Numbered from the stretch's first letter, positions 1 to 5,721 are shown. The stretch: DNA of 5,940 nt from Ferrithrix thermotolerans DSM 19514 (GCA_945878705.1 CAMCUE010000077.1:1-5940), one strand, 5' to 3'. The notes: generated by a model not told the origin, from the letters alone. Made by a program: numbers and translations.

Positions 1-212
1 TTTTCGAAGAAGGCATCAGTTCATCGCGCATGTATCTAGATGAACAACGACCAAGCGTCGAAGACATCATTGATCAAATTATTGCGGGAGTGCGATCGTC
101 ATGCACCTATGCAGGAGCAACTGACATACCAGAATTTCAAAAACGTGCAGTCATCGGAGTGCAGAGTGCCTCGGGCTATGACGAGGGTCGTGCACAAGAT
201 ACAAGTTGGTAG
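1..212 (+). CDS. guaB1: GuaB1-type GMP reductase (IMPDH/GMPR family), C-terminal fragment
   Basis: This is the 3' end of a gene whose start lies before the window; the codon frame begins at base 3 and ends at TAG 210-212, leaving 69 residues. The tail contains FEEGISSSRMYLD, then GVRSSCTYAGA and GVQSASGYDEGR, which is how I know the end of the actinobacterial GuaB1 group to look. The (G)xRSxCTYxGA segment is the conserved C-terminal element of the IMP dehydrogenase/GMP reductase barrel. GuaB1 proteins were long annotated as IMP dehydrogenase-like and are now regarded as GMP reductases carrying CBS domains, converting GMP to IMP with NADPH in purine salvage. The barrel core, catalytic cysteine and CBS domains are outside the window, so the exact subgroup rests on the tail alone. 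The cmk gene follows after 28 bp on the same strand. Confidence 0.85.
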   Translation, partial: FEEGISSSRMYLDEQRPSVEDIIDQIIAGVRSSCTYAGATDIPEFQKRAVIGVQSASGYDEGRAQDTSW

Positions 213-227
213 TGCTGATTTTTCTGA

Positions 228-233
228 TAATTT
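228..233 (+). promoter_or_regulatory. Possible -10 box for leaderless cmk transcript
   Basis: TAATTT fits the actinobacterial TANNNT -10 pattern and is followed by 7 nt before the cmk ATG at 241, so a transcript would start at or next to the start codon. No Shine-Dalgarno sequence is visible upstream of that ATG, and no clear -35 box is seen. The gap is AT-rich, so a chance match is easy. Confidence 0.28.
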
Positions 234-240
234 TTGCTCG

Positions 241-879
241 ATGATAGTTGTTGCCATTGACGGACCTGCTGGTGCAGGCAAATCAACGATTGCCAAAGCA
301 CTTGCAACGCGGTTAAACCTGCGCTATCTCGACACTGGTGCAATGTATCGCGCTGTAACTTTTGCAGCGATTCAATCAGGACTAGATCTATCAGATCAAG
401 AATCAGTATCTGATTTGACACAAAAATCTGAATTGATCCTAACTAATGACAGCGTTTCGATCAACGGAATGGATGCGACTAAGGCAATTCGTGGAGAAGT
501 CGTAACTGCCGCAGTAAGTGCAGTTGCGGCAAACAGTCTTGTGCGCACTGAATTGCGTCAGCGGCAGCGCCAATGGATCGCCGATCACAACGGCGGGGTA
601 GTTGAGGGAAGAGATATCGGTTCAGTTGTTTTTCCTGATGCGACTCTGAAAGTATATTTGACCGCTTCGCCACTTGTGCGTGCGCAACGACGAGTCGCAC
701 AAACTGGTGGTGTCGTTGAACAAATAGCCGATGCAATCGCTGCGCGTGATTCGCAGGACAGCACTCGCAGTGATAGCCCGCTGTTGAAAACTGACGATGC
801 GATTACGATTGATACGAGCAATCGTTCAATTGATCAAGTGTTAGACCAAATTGTTGCACTTCTGCCACAACAATCATGA
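241..879 (+). CDS. cmk: Cytidylate kinase
   Basis: A 212-residue protein that phosphorylates CMP or dCMP to the diphosphate using ATP in the cytoplasm, feeding CTP and dCTP pools. The P-loop GPAGAGKST lies at residues 8-16, followed by the DTGAMYRA element at 31-38 typical of CMP kinases, GRDIG at 123-127 followed by VVFPDA, and the lid/base-binding segment RDSQDSTRSDSPL at 169-181. The family usually has an alanine where S179 stands, a mild change. At 212 residues it is slightly shorter than the E. coli enzyme (about 227). I chose ATG 241 because the P-loop then begins at residue 8 as usual. The frame stays open upstream to base 40, but that stretch lies in another frame of guaB1 and encodes nothing recognisable. 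The stop overlaps the plsC start (ATGA 876-879), indicating co-translation. Confidence 0.95.
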   Translation: MIVVAIDGPAGAGKSTIAKALATRLNLRYLDTGAMYRAVTFAAIQSGLDLSDQESVSDLTQKSELILTNDSVSINGMDATKAIRGEVVTAAVSAVAANSLVRTELRQRQRQWIADHNGGVVEGRDIGSVVFPDATLKVYLTASPLVRAQRRVAQTGGVVEQIADAIAARDSQDSTRSDSPLLKTDDAITIDTSNRSIDQVLDQIVALLPQQS

Positions 880-1553
880 CCCAAGTTGACACAACACTCG
901 CCGGTCAAGGTCGCGTCGGGAAAATCTTTTATGGACTAATTCGTGGAATTCTTGCCATCTTGTGTCGATCCTATTTTCGACTCAGCATCACTGGAAAAAG
1001 CAACATTCCGAAAACTGGTGCATTTATTTTGGCGCCTATCCATCGATCCAATGTTGATACCCCGATTGCCAGCGCAACGACGAGACGCCGGTTGCGGTTT
1101 ATGGGCAAGGACAGTTTGTTCAAGATAAAACCAATTGCTTCAATACTTTCGACACTTGGCGGGTTTCCAGTCACCAGAGGTACTGCAGATCTTGAAGCGC
1201 TCAAGCGTTGTCTCGCTGTTCTAGCGCTGGGTGAACCGATTGTGATGTTTCCAGAAGGCACACGACAATTCGGACCCACGATTCAGCCGCTTTTTGATGG
1301 CGCTGCTTATTTGGCAATTAAGGCGGGTGTGCCGATTGTGCCTGTTGGGATTGGTGGCACAGAAGATGTCATGCGCAAAGGTTCTAAATTTATTTACCCC
1401 AAAAAGTGCACCGTGATAATCGGTGTACCGTTGCTACCCCCACAGGCGCAAACTGGCAGAACCCCGCGATCTGCAACAACAGAGTTAACTGCCCAACTTA
1501 AGCAATCTTTACAGGAGTTGTTTGACCTTGCGCAGGCAAAGGCTCACAAATAG
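876..1553 (+). CDS. plsC: 1-acyl-sn-glycerol-3-phosphate acyltransferase (PlsC/LPLAT family)
   Basis: A 225-residue member of the lysophospholipid acyltransferase family, which transfers an acyl chain to lysophosphatidic acid to give phosphatidic acid at the cytoplasmic membrane face. All four family blocks are visible: catalytic HRSNVD (HX4D, H56 and D61), GGFPVTRG at 95-102, FPEGTR at 125-130, and VPIVPVGI from 152. A hydrophobic stretch around residues 17-30 (IFYGLIRGILAILC) probably associates with the membrane. The start codon overlaps the cmk stop, and there is no Shine-Dalgarno sequence of its own, so translation probably depends on ribosomes finishing cmk. The last 10 bp overlap the end of the convergent aminopeptidase gene. 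Substrate preference within the family cannot be read from sequence. Confidence 0.92.
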   Translation: MTQVDTTLAGQGRVGKIFYGLIRGILAILCRSYFRLSITGKSNIPKTGAFILAPIHRSNVDTPIASATTRRRLRFMGKDSLFKIKPIASILSTLGGFPVTRGTADLEALKRCLAVLALGEPIVMFPEGTRQFGPTIQPLFDGAAYLAIKAGVPIVPVGIGGTEDVMRKGSKFIYPKKCTVIIGVPLLPPQAQTGRTPRSATTELTAQLKQSLQELFDLAQAKAHK

Positions 1554-2794
1554 CTAGTTAACGCTTTTCGCATTGAAATCAAGTCAGCGACGCCACAGAC
1601 TTCGCGTGCCGAATGCATCGAAAGCTGCGGTATCCCAACATCAACCGTGTCGATTCCGAGCCGCGTCGCTGTGATCGGACCAATTGTTGTTCCGCACGGC
1701 ATATTATTTTTAGAGACAAAAGTCTGATACGAAACTTTTGCTGTTTCACACGCTCGAACAAATAGCGCAGCAGAGGTTGTTGAGGTTGCATAGCGTTGAT
1801 TTGAATTAATTTTTATTGCGGGGCCCTGATTGATAATCGGAGCATGCGCCAAGTCATGTCGCTCGGGATAGTTGTGGTGTACGGCGTGAGCATTATCTGC
1901 CGAAACACAACTCGACTGCGATAGAGCCTGCAAAAAATCAACTCGATCAAGACCATTTGCTGCTGCGAGTCGTTCAAGTGTGTGTTCAAGAAATGGTCCA
2001 GCGGCACCAGTCGCGCTCGATGACCCAACTTCTTCATGATCAAATAATCCAACGATTGAAGTTGTTTGATTTTCTTGCGATGCAATTAGGGCACTGATCG
2101 CCGCCCAACAGGATGCTTGATTATCAAGTCGTCCACTCGCCAATAATGACTCATCAACACCGATAATTTTTGCAGGTGATGTGTCAAAAAGATTCGCATC
2201 AAACGAAACTATTTCGCTGGTCTTGGTATTGATTTTCTTGGCGACCCAATCTGAGAAATCTGGTGCACCGGTTGATGTTGCCCACGCCGGCGAAAGATGT
2301 AGATGTTTATCTAATACGAGACCTTTCTCGTTGAGTTCAGGATCTAAATGAATTGCCAGCTGCGAGATGCGCGCAAGCGGAGTCGAATCGTGGAACAACC
2401 TGACCGTGCCATCTCGCAGGACAACCTTTCCGGCAATTCCAAGGTCGCGATCCAGCCAACTATTTAGTAGTGGTCTGCCATAAATTTCGATCTGTAGAGT
2501 TTTCCAACCGAACCGATTTTCGTCTGGCTTCGGCTTAATTTTGAGGCACGGCGAATCAGTATGGGCGCCAATGATTCGAAACTGTTCAATAGGTTTCGAT
2601 CCAACTCTCCACGCAATTAAAGAACCTGAACGACGAATAAAACCATTTAACGAACTTTTGGTCAGTTTCGGTAGCCCCGAACAATCAATAAATTTTTCGG
2701 CAATTAATTGTTTAGCAATGAAGTCGACTAAGTGATGGGAAGTTGGCGAAGAATCAAGTTGTTCACATAGGTCATCTAAAAGTTTCGTCGTCAC
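1544..2794 (-). CDS. apeB: M18 family zinc aminopeptidase
   Basis: A 416-residue protein, the usual length for bacterial M18 (aspartyl aminopeptidase-like) enzymes. These are cytoplasmic dinuclear-zinc exopeptidases that remove N-terminal residues from peptides. The metal and catalytic positions are all present: HTDSP (H78, D80), SGRLDNQ (D224, bridging metal ligand), FDHEEVGS (E254 and E255, general base and ligand), SADNAHAVHHN (D300) and LSMHSARE (H394). The conserved PCGTTIGP segment precedes the last histidine. The start is GTG at 2794-2792, which overlaps the TGA of the upstream small membrane-protein gene; no Shine-Dalgarno sequence is visible, so translational coupling is likely. No signal peptide is seen. 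The 3' end overlaps the plsC end by 10 bp, tail to tail. Whether it prefers acidic residues is not readable from the sequence. Confidence 0.94.
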   Translation of the reverse strand: MTTKLLDDLCEQLDSSPTSHHLVDFIAKQLIAEKFIDCSGLPKLTKSSLNGFIRRSGSLIAWRVGSKPIEQFRIIGAHTDSPCLKIKPKPDENRFGWKTLQIEIYGRPLLNSWLDRDLGIAGKVVLRDGTVRLFHDSTPLARISQLAIHLDPELNEKGLVLDKHLHLSPAWATSTGAPDFSDWVAKKINTKTSEIVSFDANLFDTSPAKIIGVDESLLASGRLDNQASCWAAISALIASQENQTTSIVGLFDHEEVGSSSATGAAGPFLEHTLERLAAANGLDRVDFLQALSQSSCVSADNAHAVHHNYPERHDLAHAPIINQGPAIKINSNQRYATSTTSAALFVRACETAKVSYQTFVSKNNMPCGTTIGPITATRLGIDTVDVGIPQLSMHSAREVCGVADLISMRKALTSYL

Positions 2795-3072
2795 GGATTA
2801 ATCGACGAAAGCGATATGTCTTGTCCAAAGAAAGAGCAAGATGTGTTTTGTATGCTGGTGGCGCTGACTTCAAATTTCGCTGCACAAATTGAAAGTGCGT
2901 CTCGTTGTGTGAACGAGAGAAATGCAATACCCGTGAAAAGTGCCAGCATCAAAATCTTCGAGACGAGTGATTTGACGAATTTGAGCACAAAAAGCCAAGC
3001 CAGAGCGCTACCACCCATAGATCCAAGCCCAATATTTTTTGCAGTTTCGGCATTCAGTGAAAATAGGTCCAT
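2791..3072 (-). CDS. Small membrane-anchored protein of unknown function
   Basis: I do not recognise a named family. From ATG at 3072-3070 the product is 93 residues. A polar N-terminus (1-21) is followed by a long hydrophobic stretch at about 22-55, interrupted by lysines at 31, 34 and 39. This suggests an amphipathic helix and then one membrane helix (about 40-55), or two short helices. The C-terminal part carries two cysteines, C63 and C79, the second in CSFFGQD; if that part faces outward they could form a disulfide. The reading frame is supported by its GTGA overlap with the aminopeptidase gene, which suggests co-translation. The frame stays open up to 3114 with an in-frame GTG, but that start would run into the divergent DUF3151 gene, so I prefer 3072. 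The opposite strand also has a 91-codon open frame here, with no recognisable features and no coupling. Confidence 0.68.
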   Translation of the reverse strand: MDLFSLNAETAKNIGLGSMGGSALAWLFVLKFVKSLVSKILMLALFTGIAFLSFTQRDALSICAAKFEVSATSIQNTSCSFFGQDISLSSINP

Positions 3073-3078
3073 GTCATC

Positions 3079-3084
3079 TAGTCT
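3079..3084 (+). promoter_or_regulatory. Possible -10 box (TAGTCT) for the DUF3151 gene
   Basis: TAGTCT matches TANNNT and lies 9 nt before the ATG at 3094 and 3 nt before the ATG at 3088. No Shine-Dalgarno sequence precedes either ATG. The surrounding CTAGTCT recurs at 5650-5656 and nearly so at 4139-4145, in both cases between genes, which slightly raises the chance that it is functional. There is no clear -35 box. Confidence 0.3.
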
Positions 3085-3093
3085 GTCATGACA
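3084..3093. repeat. Perfect 10-bp palindrome in the divergent gene gap
   Basis: TGTCATGACA reads the same on both strands and sits between the starts of two divergent genes, overlapping the first possible ATG (3088) of the DUF3151 gene. Its half TGTCAT also occurs directly at 3072-3077, 12 bp away. Position and symmetry would suit a dimeric regulator controlling both directions, but no regulator gene is in view and 10 bp is short enough to arise by chance. Confidence 0.35.
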
Positions 3094-3531
3094 ATGAGTG
3101 ATCAACGGGTACACCTTTCGGCAAGCGGTCCACCAGAGACTATTATTCCGCCAATTAATTCTGCGCTACGAATCCGACTGGATGTCGCACTCGCTTGTGC
3201 GTTAAGTGAACGAAGAGGGGAAGTTTCCAAAGTTGTAGCCGACAACCCAACTCTTTTAGAAGGGTGGGCGAATATTGGCGATCTGAGTGAACCGGGCATT
3301 GACGCTTATATGGCATACAGAGTCGGATATCACCGAGGTCTTGACACATTGCGAGCAAACTCTTGGCGAGGTTCTGGATATGTGAGGTGGGCACGAGAGT
3401 CAAATCGTGGTTTCTTGAGATGTCTCGGGGGGCTGGCAAAACAATCTCGTTTGATCGGTGAACTTGACGAAGCAGTGCGCTGCGACCAATTTCTTTTGCA
3501 ACTCGATCCAAGCGGCGAAGCATCTAAATAG
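3088..3531 (+). CDS. DUF3151 family protein
   Basis: A 147-residue soluble protein matching, from memory, the DUF3151 family of Actinomycetota, whose biochemical function is unknown. The diagnostic core is intact: GYHRGLDTLR (residues 80-89), a W-x-G-x-G block (W93, G95, G97), SNRGFLR (105-111), and then an IGELDEA helix and the terminal RCDQFLLQLDP. Most relatives as I remember them have a PWSHEPNRG-like segment where this one has RWARESNRG, a small divergence. The alpha-helical pattern resembles a TPR-like fold; that is inference. Starts at ATG 3088 and ATG 3094 are both possible; the second would suit a leaderless transcript from the TAGTCT box. The gene diverges from the membrane-protein gene with a 15-bp gap, and mobA follows after 18 bp on the same strand. 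Confidence 0.85.
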   Translation: MTMSDQRVHLSASGPPETIIPPINSALRIRLDVALACALSERRGEVSKVVADNPTLLEGWANIGDLSEPGIDAYMAYRVGYHRGLDTLRANSWRGSGYVRWARESNRGFLRCLGGLAKQSRLIGELDEAVRCDQFLLQLDPSGEASK

Positions 3532-3549
3532 TTTTCTTGCGGTCACTTA

Positions 3550-4098
3550 ATGAAGGATCAAGTGACTGCAGCAATTTTTGCTGGTGGTGCTAGTTCTCGT
3601 TTCGGATCGCCTAAAGCCAATGCACAAGTTGATGGCGAAGAGTTCGTCGTGCGCATTGCGCGCTCGATTCGCCAAACAGGTATTGAGCGAGTGCTACTTG
3701 TCGGCGGATCTAAAGCAGATGCAAAAAGATGGCACCTAGAGTTTGTTGAAGACGAAACAGCGGATGCAGGACCGTTGATGGCATTACTCTCGGCGCTTCA
3801 CAAAATAGAAACTGAAATATTGTTGACCATGCCATGTGATGTGCCTTGGATTGATTCAGAGACATGCAACATGATTTCGGAATTTGACCTAGATTTTGAT
3901 CTGCAAGTCGCTACTACGCAAGTGCCACAGTGGCTCTGCAGTGCGTGGCATAGACGAACAATGACCCATCTTGAACAACAATTTGCCACAGGAGAGCGGG
4001 CAATTCATCGTGCCGTGACTGGTTTGTCGGTTAAATTTTTACAATTTGCAGCAAAAGATCTAAGAAATATCAACACCCCAGATGATCTGCTTGAATAA
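3550..4098 (+). CDS. mobA: Molybdenum cofactor guanylyltransferase
   Basis: A 182-residue nucleotidyltransferase of the MobA family, which joins GMP from GTP to molybdopterin to form the guanine-dinucleotide cofactor used by DMSO-reductase-type enzymes. The N-terminal nucleotide-binding signature AGGASSRFGSPK is present (G12, G13, R17, G19, K22), though P replaces the aspartate that often precedes the lysine. The DAGPLMALLSAL block (72-83) contacts the nucleotide, MPCDVPWID (94-102) holds the presumed metal ligand D97, and INTPDDL closes the fold near the end. It is slightly shorter than E. coli MobA (about 194). No other molybdopterin gene is in the window, so the partner enzymes are unknown; a related NTP-transferase with another pterin or nucleotide acceptor cannot be excluded. 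ATG 3550 has no clear Shine-Dalgarno sequence, and the 18-bp gap to the DUF3151 gene suggests a shared transcript. Confidence 0.88.
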   Translation: MKDQVTAAIFAGGASSRFGSPKANAQVDGEEFVVRIARSIRQTGIERVLLVGGSKADAKRWHLEFVEDETADAGPLMALLSALHKIETEILLTMPCDVPWIDSETCNMISEFDLDFDLQVATTQVPQWLCSAWHRRTMTHLEQQFATGERAIHRAVTGLSVKFLQFAAKDLRNINTPDDLLE

Positions 4099-4139
4099 TT
4101 TAACTCGACTGATCAATCTATTAATCTTGCTGTTTCAAC

Positions 4140-4145
4140 TAGCCT
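4140..4145 (+). promoter_or_regulatory. Possible -10 box (TAGCCT) for a leaderless rhodanese transcript
   Basis: TAGCCT matches TANNNT and ends 6 nt before the A of the rhodanese ATG at 4152, the spacing expected if transcription begins at the start codon. The 53-bp gap after mobA contains no Shine-Dalgarno sequence near that ATG. No good -35 box is seen at the expected distance. The flanking CTAGCCT resembles CTAGTCT at 3078-3084 and 5650-5656. Confidence 0.35.
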
Positions 4146-4151
4146 AAAGAT

Positions 4152-4478
4152 ATGTCTGTTCAAGAGATTTCAGTAAACGAACTAATTGAATTAGTTGAGA
4201 GTGGTTCTCTCGTTGTTGATGTGCGAGAACCAGATGAATACGTTTCGGGACACATACCCGGCGCAATTCTCGTCCCATTGTCAACCGTTTTAGAGAACTC
4301 AAGCGAATTCGTGTCTGAAGATACTGTCTATGTTGTTTGTCGAAGTGGTGGTCGCAGCATGCAGGCTTGTGAGCTTTTGCATGACAACGGAATCGTCAAT
4401 GTCGTCAATGTCGCTGGTGGCACGATGGGATGGATCAGCCTCGGCAATGAAGTAGTGACAGGAGAGAATCCAAGTTGA
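4152..4478 (+). CDS. Single-domain rhodanese-like sulfurtransferase
   Basis: A 108-residue protein consisting of one rhodanese domain. It has the VVDVREPDEYVSGHIPGA block (residues 21-38) with the conserved DVRE and GHIPGA, and the active-site loop CRSGGRS at 63-69, where C63 would carry the persulfide. The end, GGTMGW, is the usual closing motif. Such proteins accept sulfur on the cysteine and pass it to an acceptor; the six-residue loop is of sulfurtransferase rather than phosphatase type. No signal peptide is visible, so it is probably cytoplasmic. It lies between mobA and rnd; a part in sulfur supply for molybdopterin is possible but only suggested by adjacency. The stop codon overlaps the TTG start of rnd. 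Confidence 0.92.
   Translation: MSVQEISVNELIELVESGSLVVDVREPDEYVSGHIPGAILVPLSTVLENSSEFVSEDTVYVVCRSGGRSMQACELLHDNGIVNVVNVAGGTMGWISLGNEVVTGENPS
4461..4466 (+). promoter_or_regulatory. Shine-Dalgarno sequence fixing the TTG start of rnd
   Basis: GGAGAG lies inside the end of the rhodanese gene, 8 nt before the TTG at 4475. The next in-frame start candidate, GTG 4490, would be 23 nt away and is less well placed. The TTG also forms a TTGA overlap with the rhodanese stop. Both facts favour TTG 4475 as the start. Confidence 0.6.
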
Positions 4479-5623
4479 CATTTCGTTGGGTGGAAGATGA
4501 CATTGCTTTAAACGAGGTAATCGACGAAATTATTGTTGGCTCTCGATACGCGATTGACACCGAATTTCATCGCGAGAAGACTTACTACCCGAAATTGGCT
4601 CTCGTCCAGCTGAAATGGGGATCACAGACTGCTCTTGTTGATCCACTAGCGGTTGATCCTCGCGGCCTTGCTCGGTTATTTGAAAATGACATCTTGGCGG
4701 TATTTCATGCCGCCCAGCAAGATTTAGAAGTTTTGCGTCATGCATCACTTGTTGCCCCGCGAAATATTTTTGATTGTCAGATCGCCGCCGGGTTTCTTGG
4801 ATTTTCTACGCCTTCGCTGGCGACACTGGTTCAGGCTCATAAAAAAATCACGCTTTCAAAAGGTGACCGCCTAACAGATTGGTTGCGACGCCCGTTGACA
4901 TCGGCACAATGCATTTACGCTGCTGACGACGTCGCCCACTTGTTAGACCTACATGACCAACTGTCGGCTCAACTAACCGAACTTGGTCGCACCGGGTGGG
5001 TTGATGATGCTTGCAAGGATCTTGTTGCACGACCAACGGGTCCGATTGAATCACATCTTGCGTGGCTCAAACTTAAGGAGTCTCGTTCGCTTAAAGGTGC
5101 CTCGCGAGGTGTTGCCCAATCACTCGGGCAGTGGCGCGAAGAGAGAGCGATGCGAAGTGATTATCCTCCAAGAAGAGTGATGTCAGATATGGCTCTACTC
5201 GGAATTGCTCAGCGAGTTCCAAAAAGTGTCGAGGAACTTGCATCAACGCGCGGGGTTGACGACCGCCATCTCTCCTCAGAATTCTGTAAAGAGATTATGG
5301 CTGCAATTCGCGAAGGGGCACAGCTCATCGTCGAGCTACCTGGTCAAGAGAACGATGATGTAGAAAAGTGGGCGAGACCAGCACTGACACTTATAACCGC
5401 ATGGATCGGCGAACTTGCGCGTGTTCACAAAATCGATGCATCACTCCTTGCAACTCGCAGTGACATCAGTGCTTTTCTGAAAAAGTCTCCCGAAGCGCGA
5501 CTGTTGCAAGGCTGGAGAGCCGAAGTCGTTGGCGATGACCTCAAGCAGATAATCGCCGGAACCGTGGGTTTGAGTGTTGATCGTGACGGACATCTCAAAC
5601 TGATTCAGGCAGAGAATGCTTAA
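4475..5623 (+). CDS. rnd: Ribonuclease D
   Basis: A 382-residue 3'-5' exoribonuclease of the DEDDy group, close to the length of E. coli RNase D (375), acting in trimming of tRNA and other stable RNA ends. The exonuclease motifs are present in order: Exo I DTEF (D28, E30), Exo II in FHAAQQDLEVL (D83), and Exo III YAADD (Y148, D152). An HRDC domain follows from about residue 194, with the typical WREERAMRSDYPP (W220, R221, E222, D229) and later RVPKSVEEL. The rest, to 382, may be a second, degenerate HRDC-like helical region as in E. coli RNase D; that is inference. Translation starts at TTG, overlapping the rhodanese stop and preceded by GGAGAG, so the two are probably co-translated and the rare start may lower output. 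Confidence 0.94.
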   Translation: MTFRWVEDDIALNEVIDEIIVGSRYAIDTEFHREKTYYPKLALVQLKWGSQTALVDPLAVDPRGLARLFENDILAVFHAAQQDLEVLRHASLVAPRNIFDCQIAAGFLGFSTPSLATLVQAHKKITLSKGDRLTDWLRRPLTSAQCIYAADDVAHLLDLHDQLSAQLTELGRTGWVDDACKDLVARPTGPIESHLAWLKLKESRSLKGASRGVAQSLGQWREERAMRSDYPPRRVMSDMALLGIAQRVPKSVEELASTRGVDDRHLSSEFCKEIMAAIREGAQLIVELPGQENDDVEKWARPALTLITAWIGELARVHKIDASLLATRSDISAFLKKSPEARLLQGWRAEVVGDDLKQIIAGTVGLSVDRDGHLKLIQAENA

Positions 5624-5650
5624 TGCCACAATTTAAGGCGATTTTGTTGC

Positions 5651-5656
5651 TAGTCT
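5651..5656 (+). promoter_or_regulatory. Possible -10 box (TAGTCT) upstream of the last small gene
   Basis: TAGTCT, in the context CTAGTCT, is identical to the element at 3078-3084. If used, it would start a transcript near 5663 and give a leader of about 65 nt containing the hairpin at 5679-5704. There is no convincing -35 box: the TTGTTG at 5644-5649 is too close. Support is weak and rests mainly on the recurrence of the motif. Confidence 0.22.
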
Positions 5657-5678
5657 CTTTGCCAATGTCTAACCACTA

Positions 5679-5704
5679 GGCGGTGACCAAAACCGGTAGC
5701 CGCC
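5679..5704 (+). other. GC-rich hairpin in the leader of the last gene
   Basis: GGCGG (5679-5683) pairs with CCGCC (5700-5704), extended by a T-G wobble. After one G-A mismatch, ACC (5686-5688) pairs with GGT (5695-5697), closing a six-base AAAACC loop. No T-tract follows, so it is not a classical intrinsic terminator for rnd. It ends 13 nt before the Shine-Dalgarno sequence of the gene at 5729, so it may be an mRNA leader structure or an operator-like inverted repeat. I do not recognise it as a known riboswitch class. Confidence 0.4.
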
Positions 5705-5717
5705 CCAGAGAAAATTT

Positions 5718-5721
5718 GGAG
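5718..5721 (+). promoter_or_regulatory. Shine-Dalgarno sequence for the GTG start at 5729
   Basis: GGAG lies 7 nt before the GTG at 5729, good spacing. It supports both the reality of the short gene and its non-ATG start. Apart from rnd, this is the only gene start in the window with an evident Shine-Dalgarno sequence. Confidence 0.6.

Noticed and set aside
40..240. In-frame upstream extension of cmk giving a 279-residue protein
   Set aside because: This stretch lies in a different frame of the guaB1 tail, which is clearly coding. The extension has no recognisable features, and ATG 241 puts the P-loop at the normal position.
971..1279. Open - strand frame of 102 codons within plsC
   Set aside because: plsC carries all four acyltransferase motifs here, and the antisense product is featureless.
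1544..1575. Bidirectional terminator between plsC and the aminopeptidase gene
   Set aside because: Only short palindromes (CTAG, GTTAAC) are present; no stem of useful length with a T-tract can be formed.
2816..3091. Open + strand frame of 91 codons opposite the small membrane-protein gene
   Set aside because: It has no recognisable domain, and its end overlaps the DUF3151 start region. The - strand frame shows a plausible membrane protein and a GTGA overlap with the aminopeptidase gene.
3155..3523. Open - strand frame of 122 codons within the DUF3151 gene
   Set aside because: The + strand protein has the DUF3151 core motifs; the antisense translation has no family features and is a shadow.
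4395..4412. Tandem 9-bp repeat GTCAATGTC x2 within the rhodanese gene
   Set aside because: It encodes VNVVNV in a position where rhodaneses normally have a hydrophobic strand before the GG-W motif. The protein has normal length, so this is probably just similar codons for a repeated tripeptide.
5679..5710. Intrinsic terminator for rnd
   Set aside because: The GC stem is followed by CCAGAGAAAATTTGG rather than a run of T, so it does not fit a Rho-independent terminator on the + strand.
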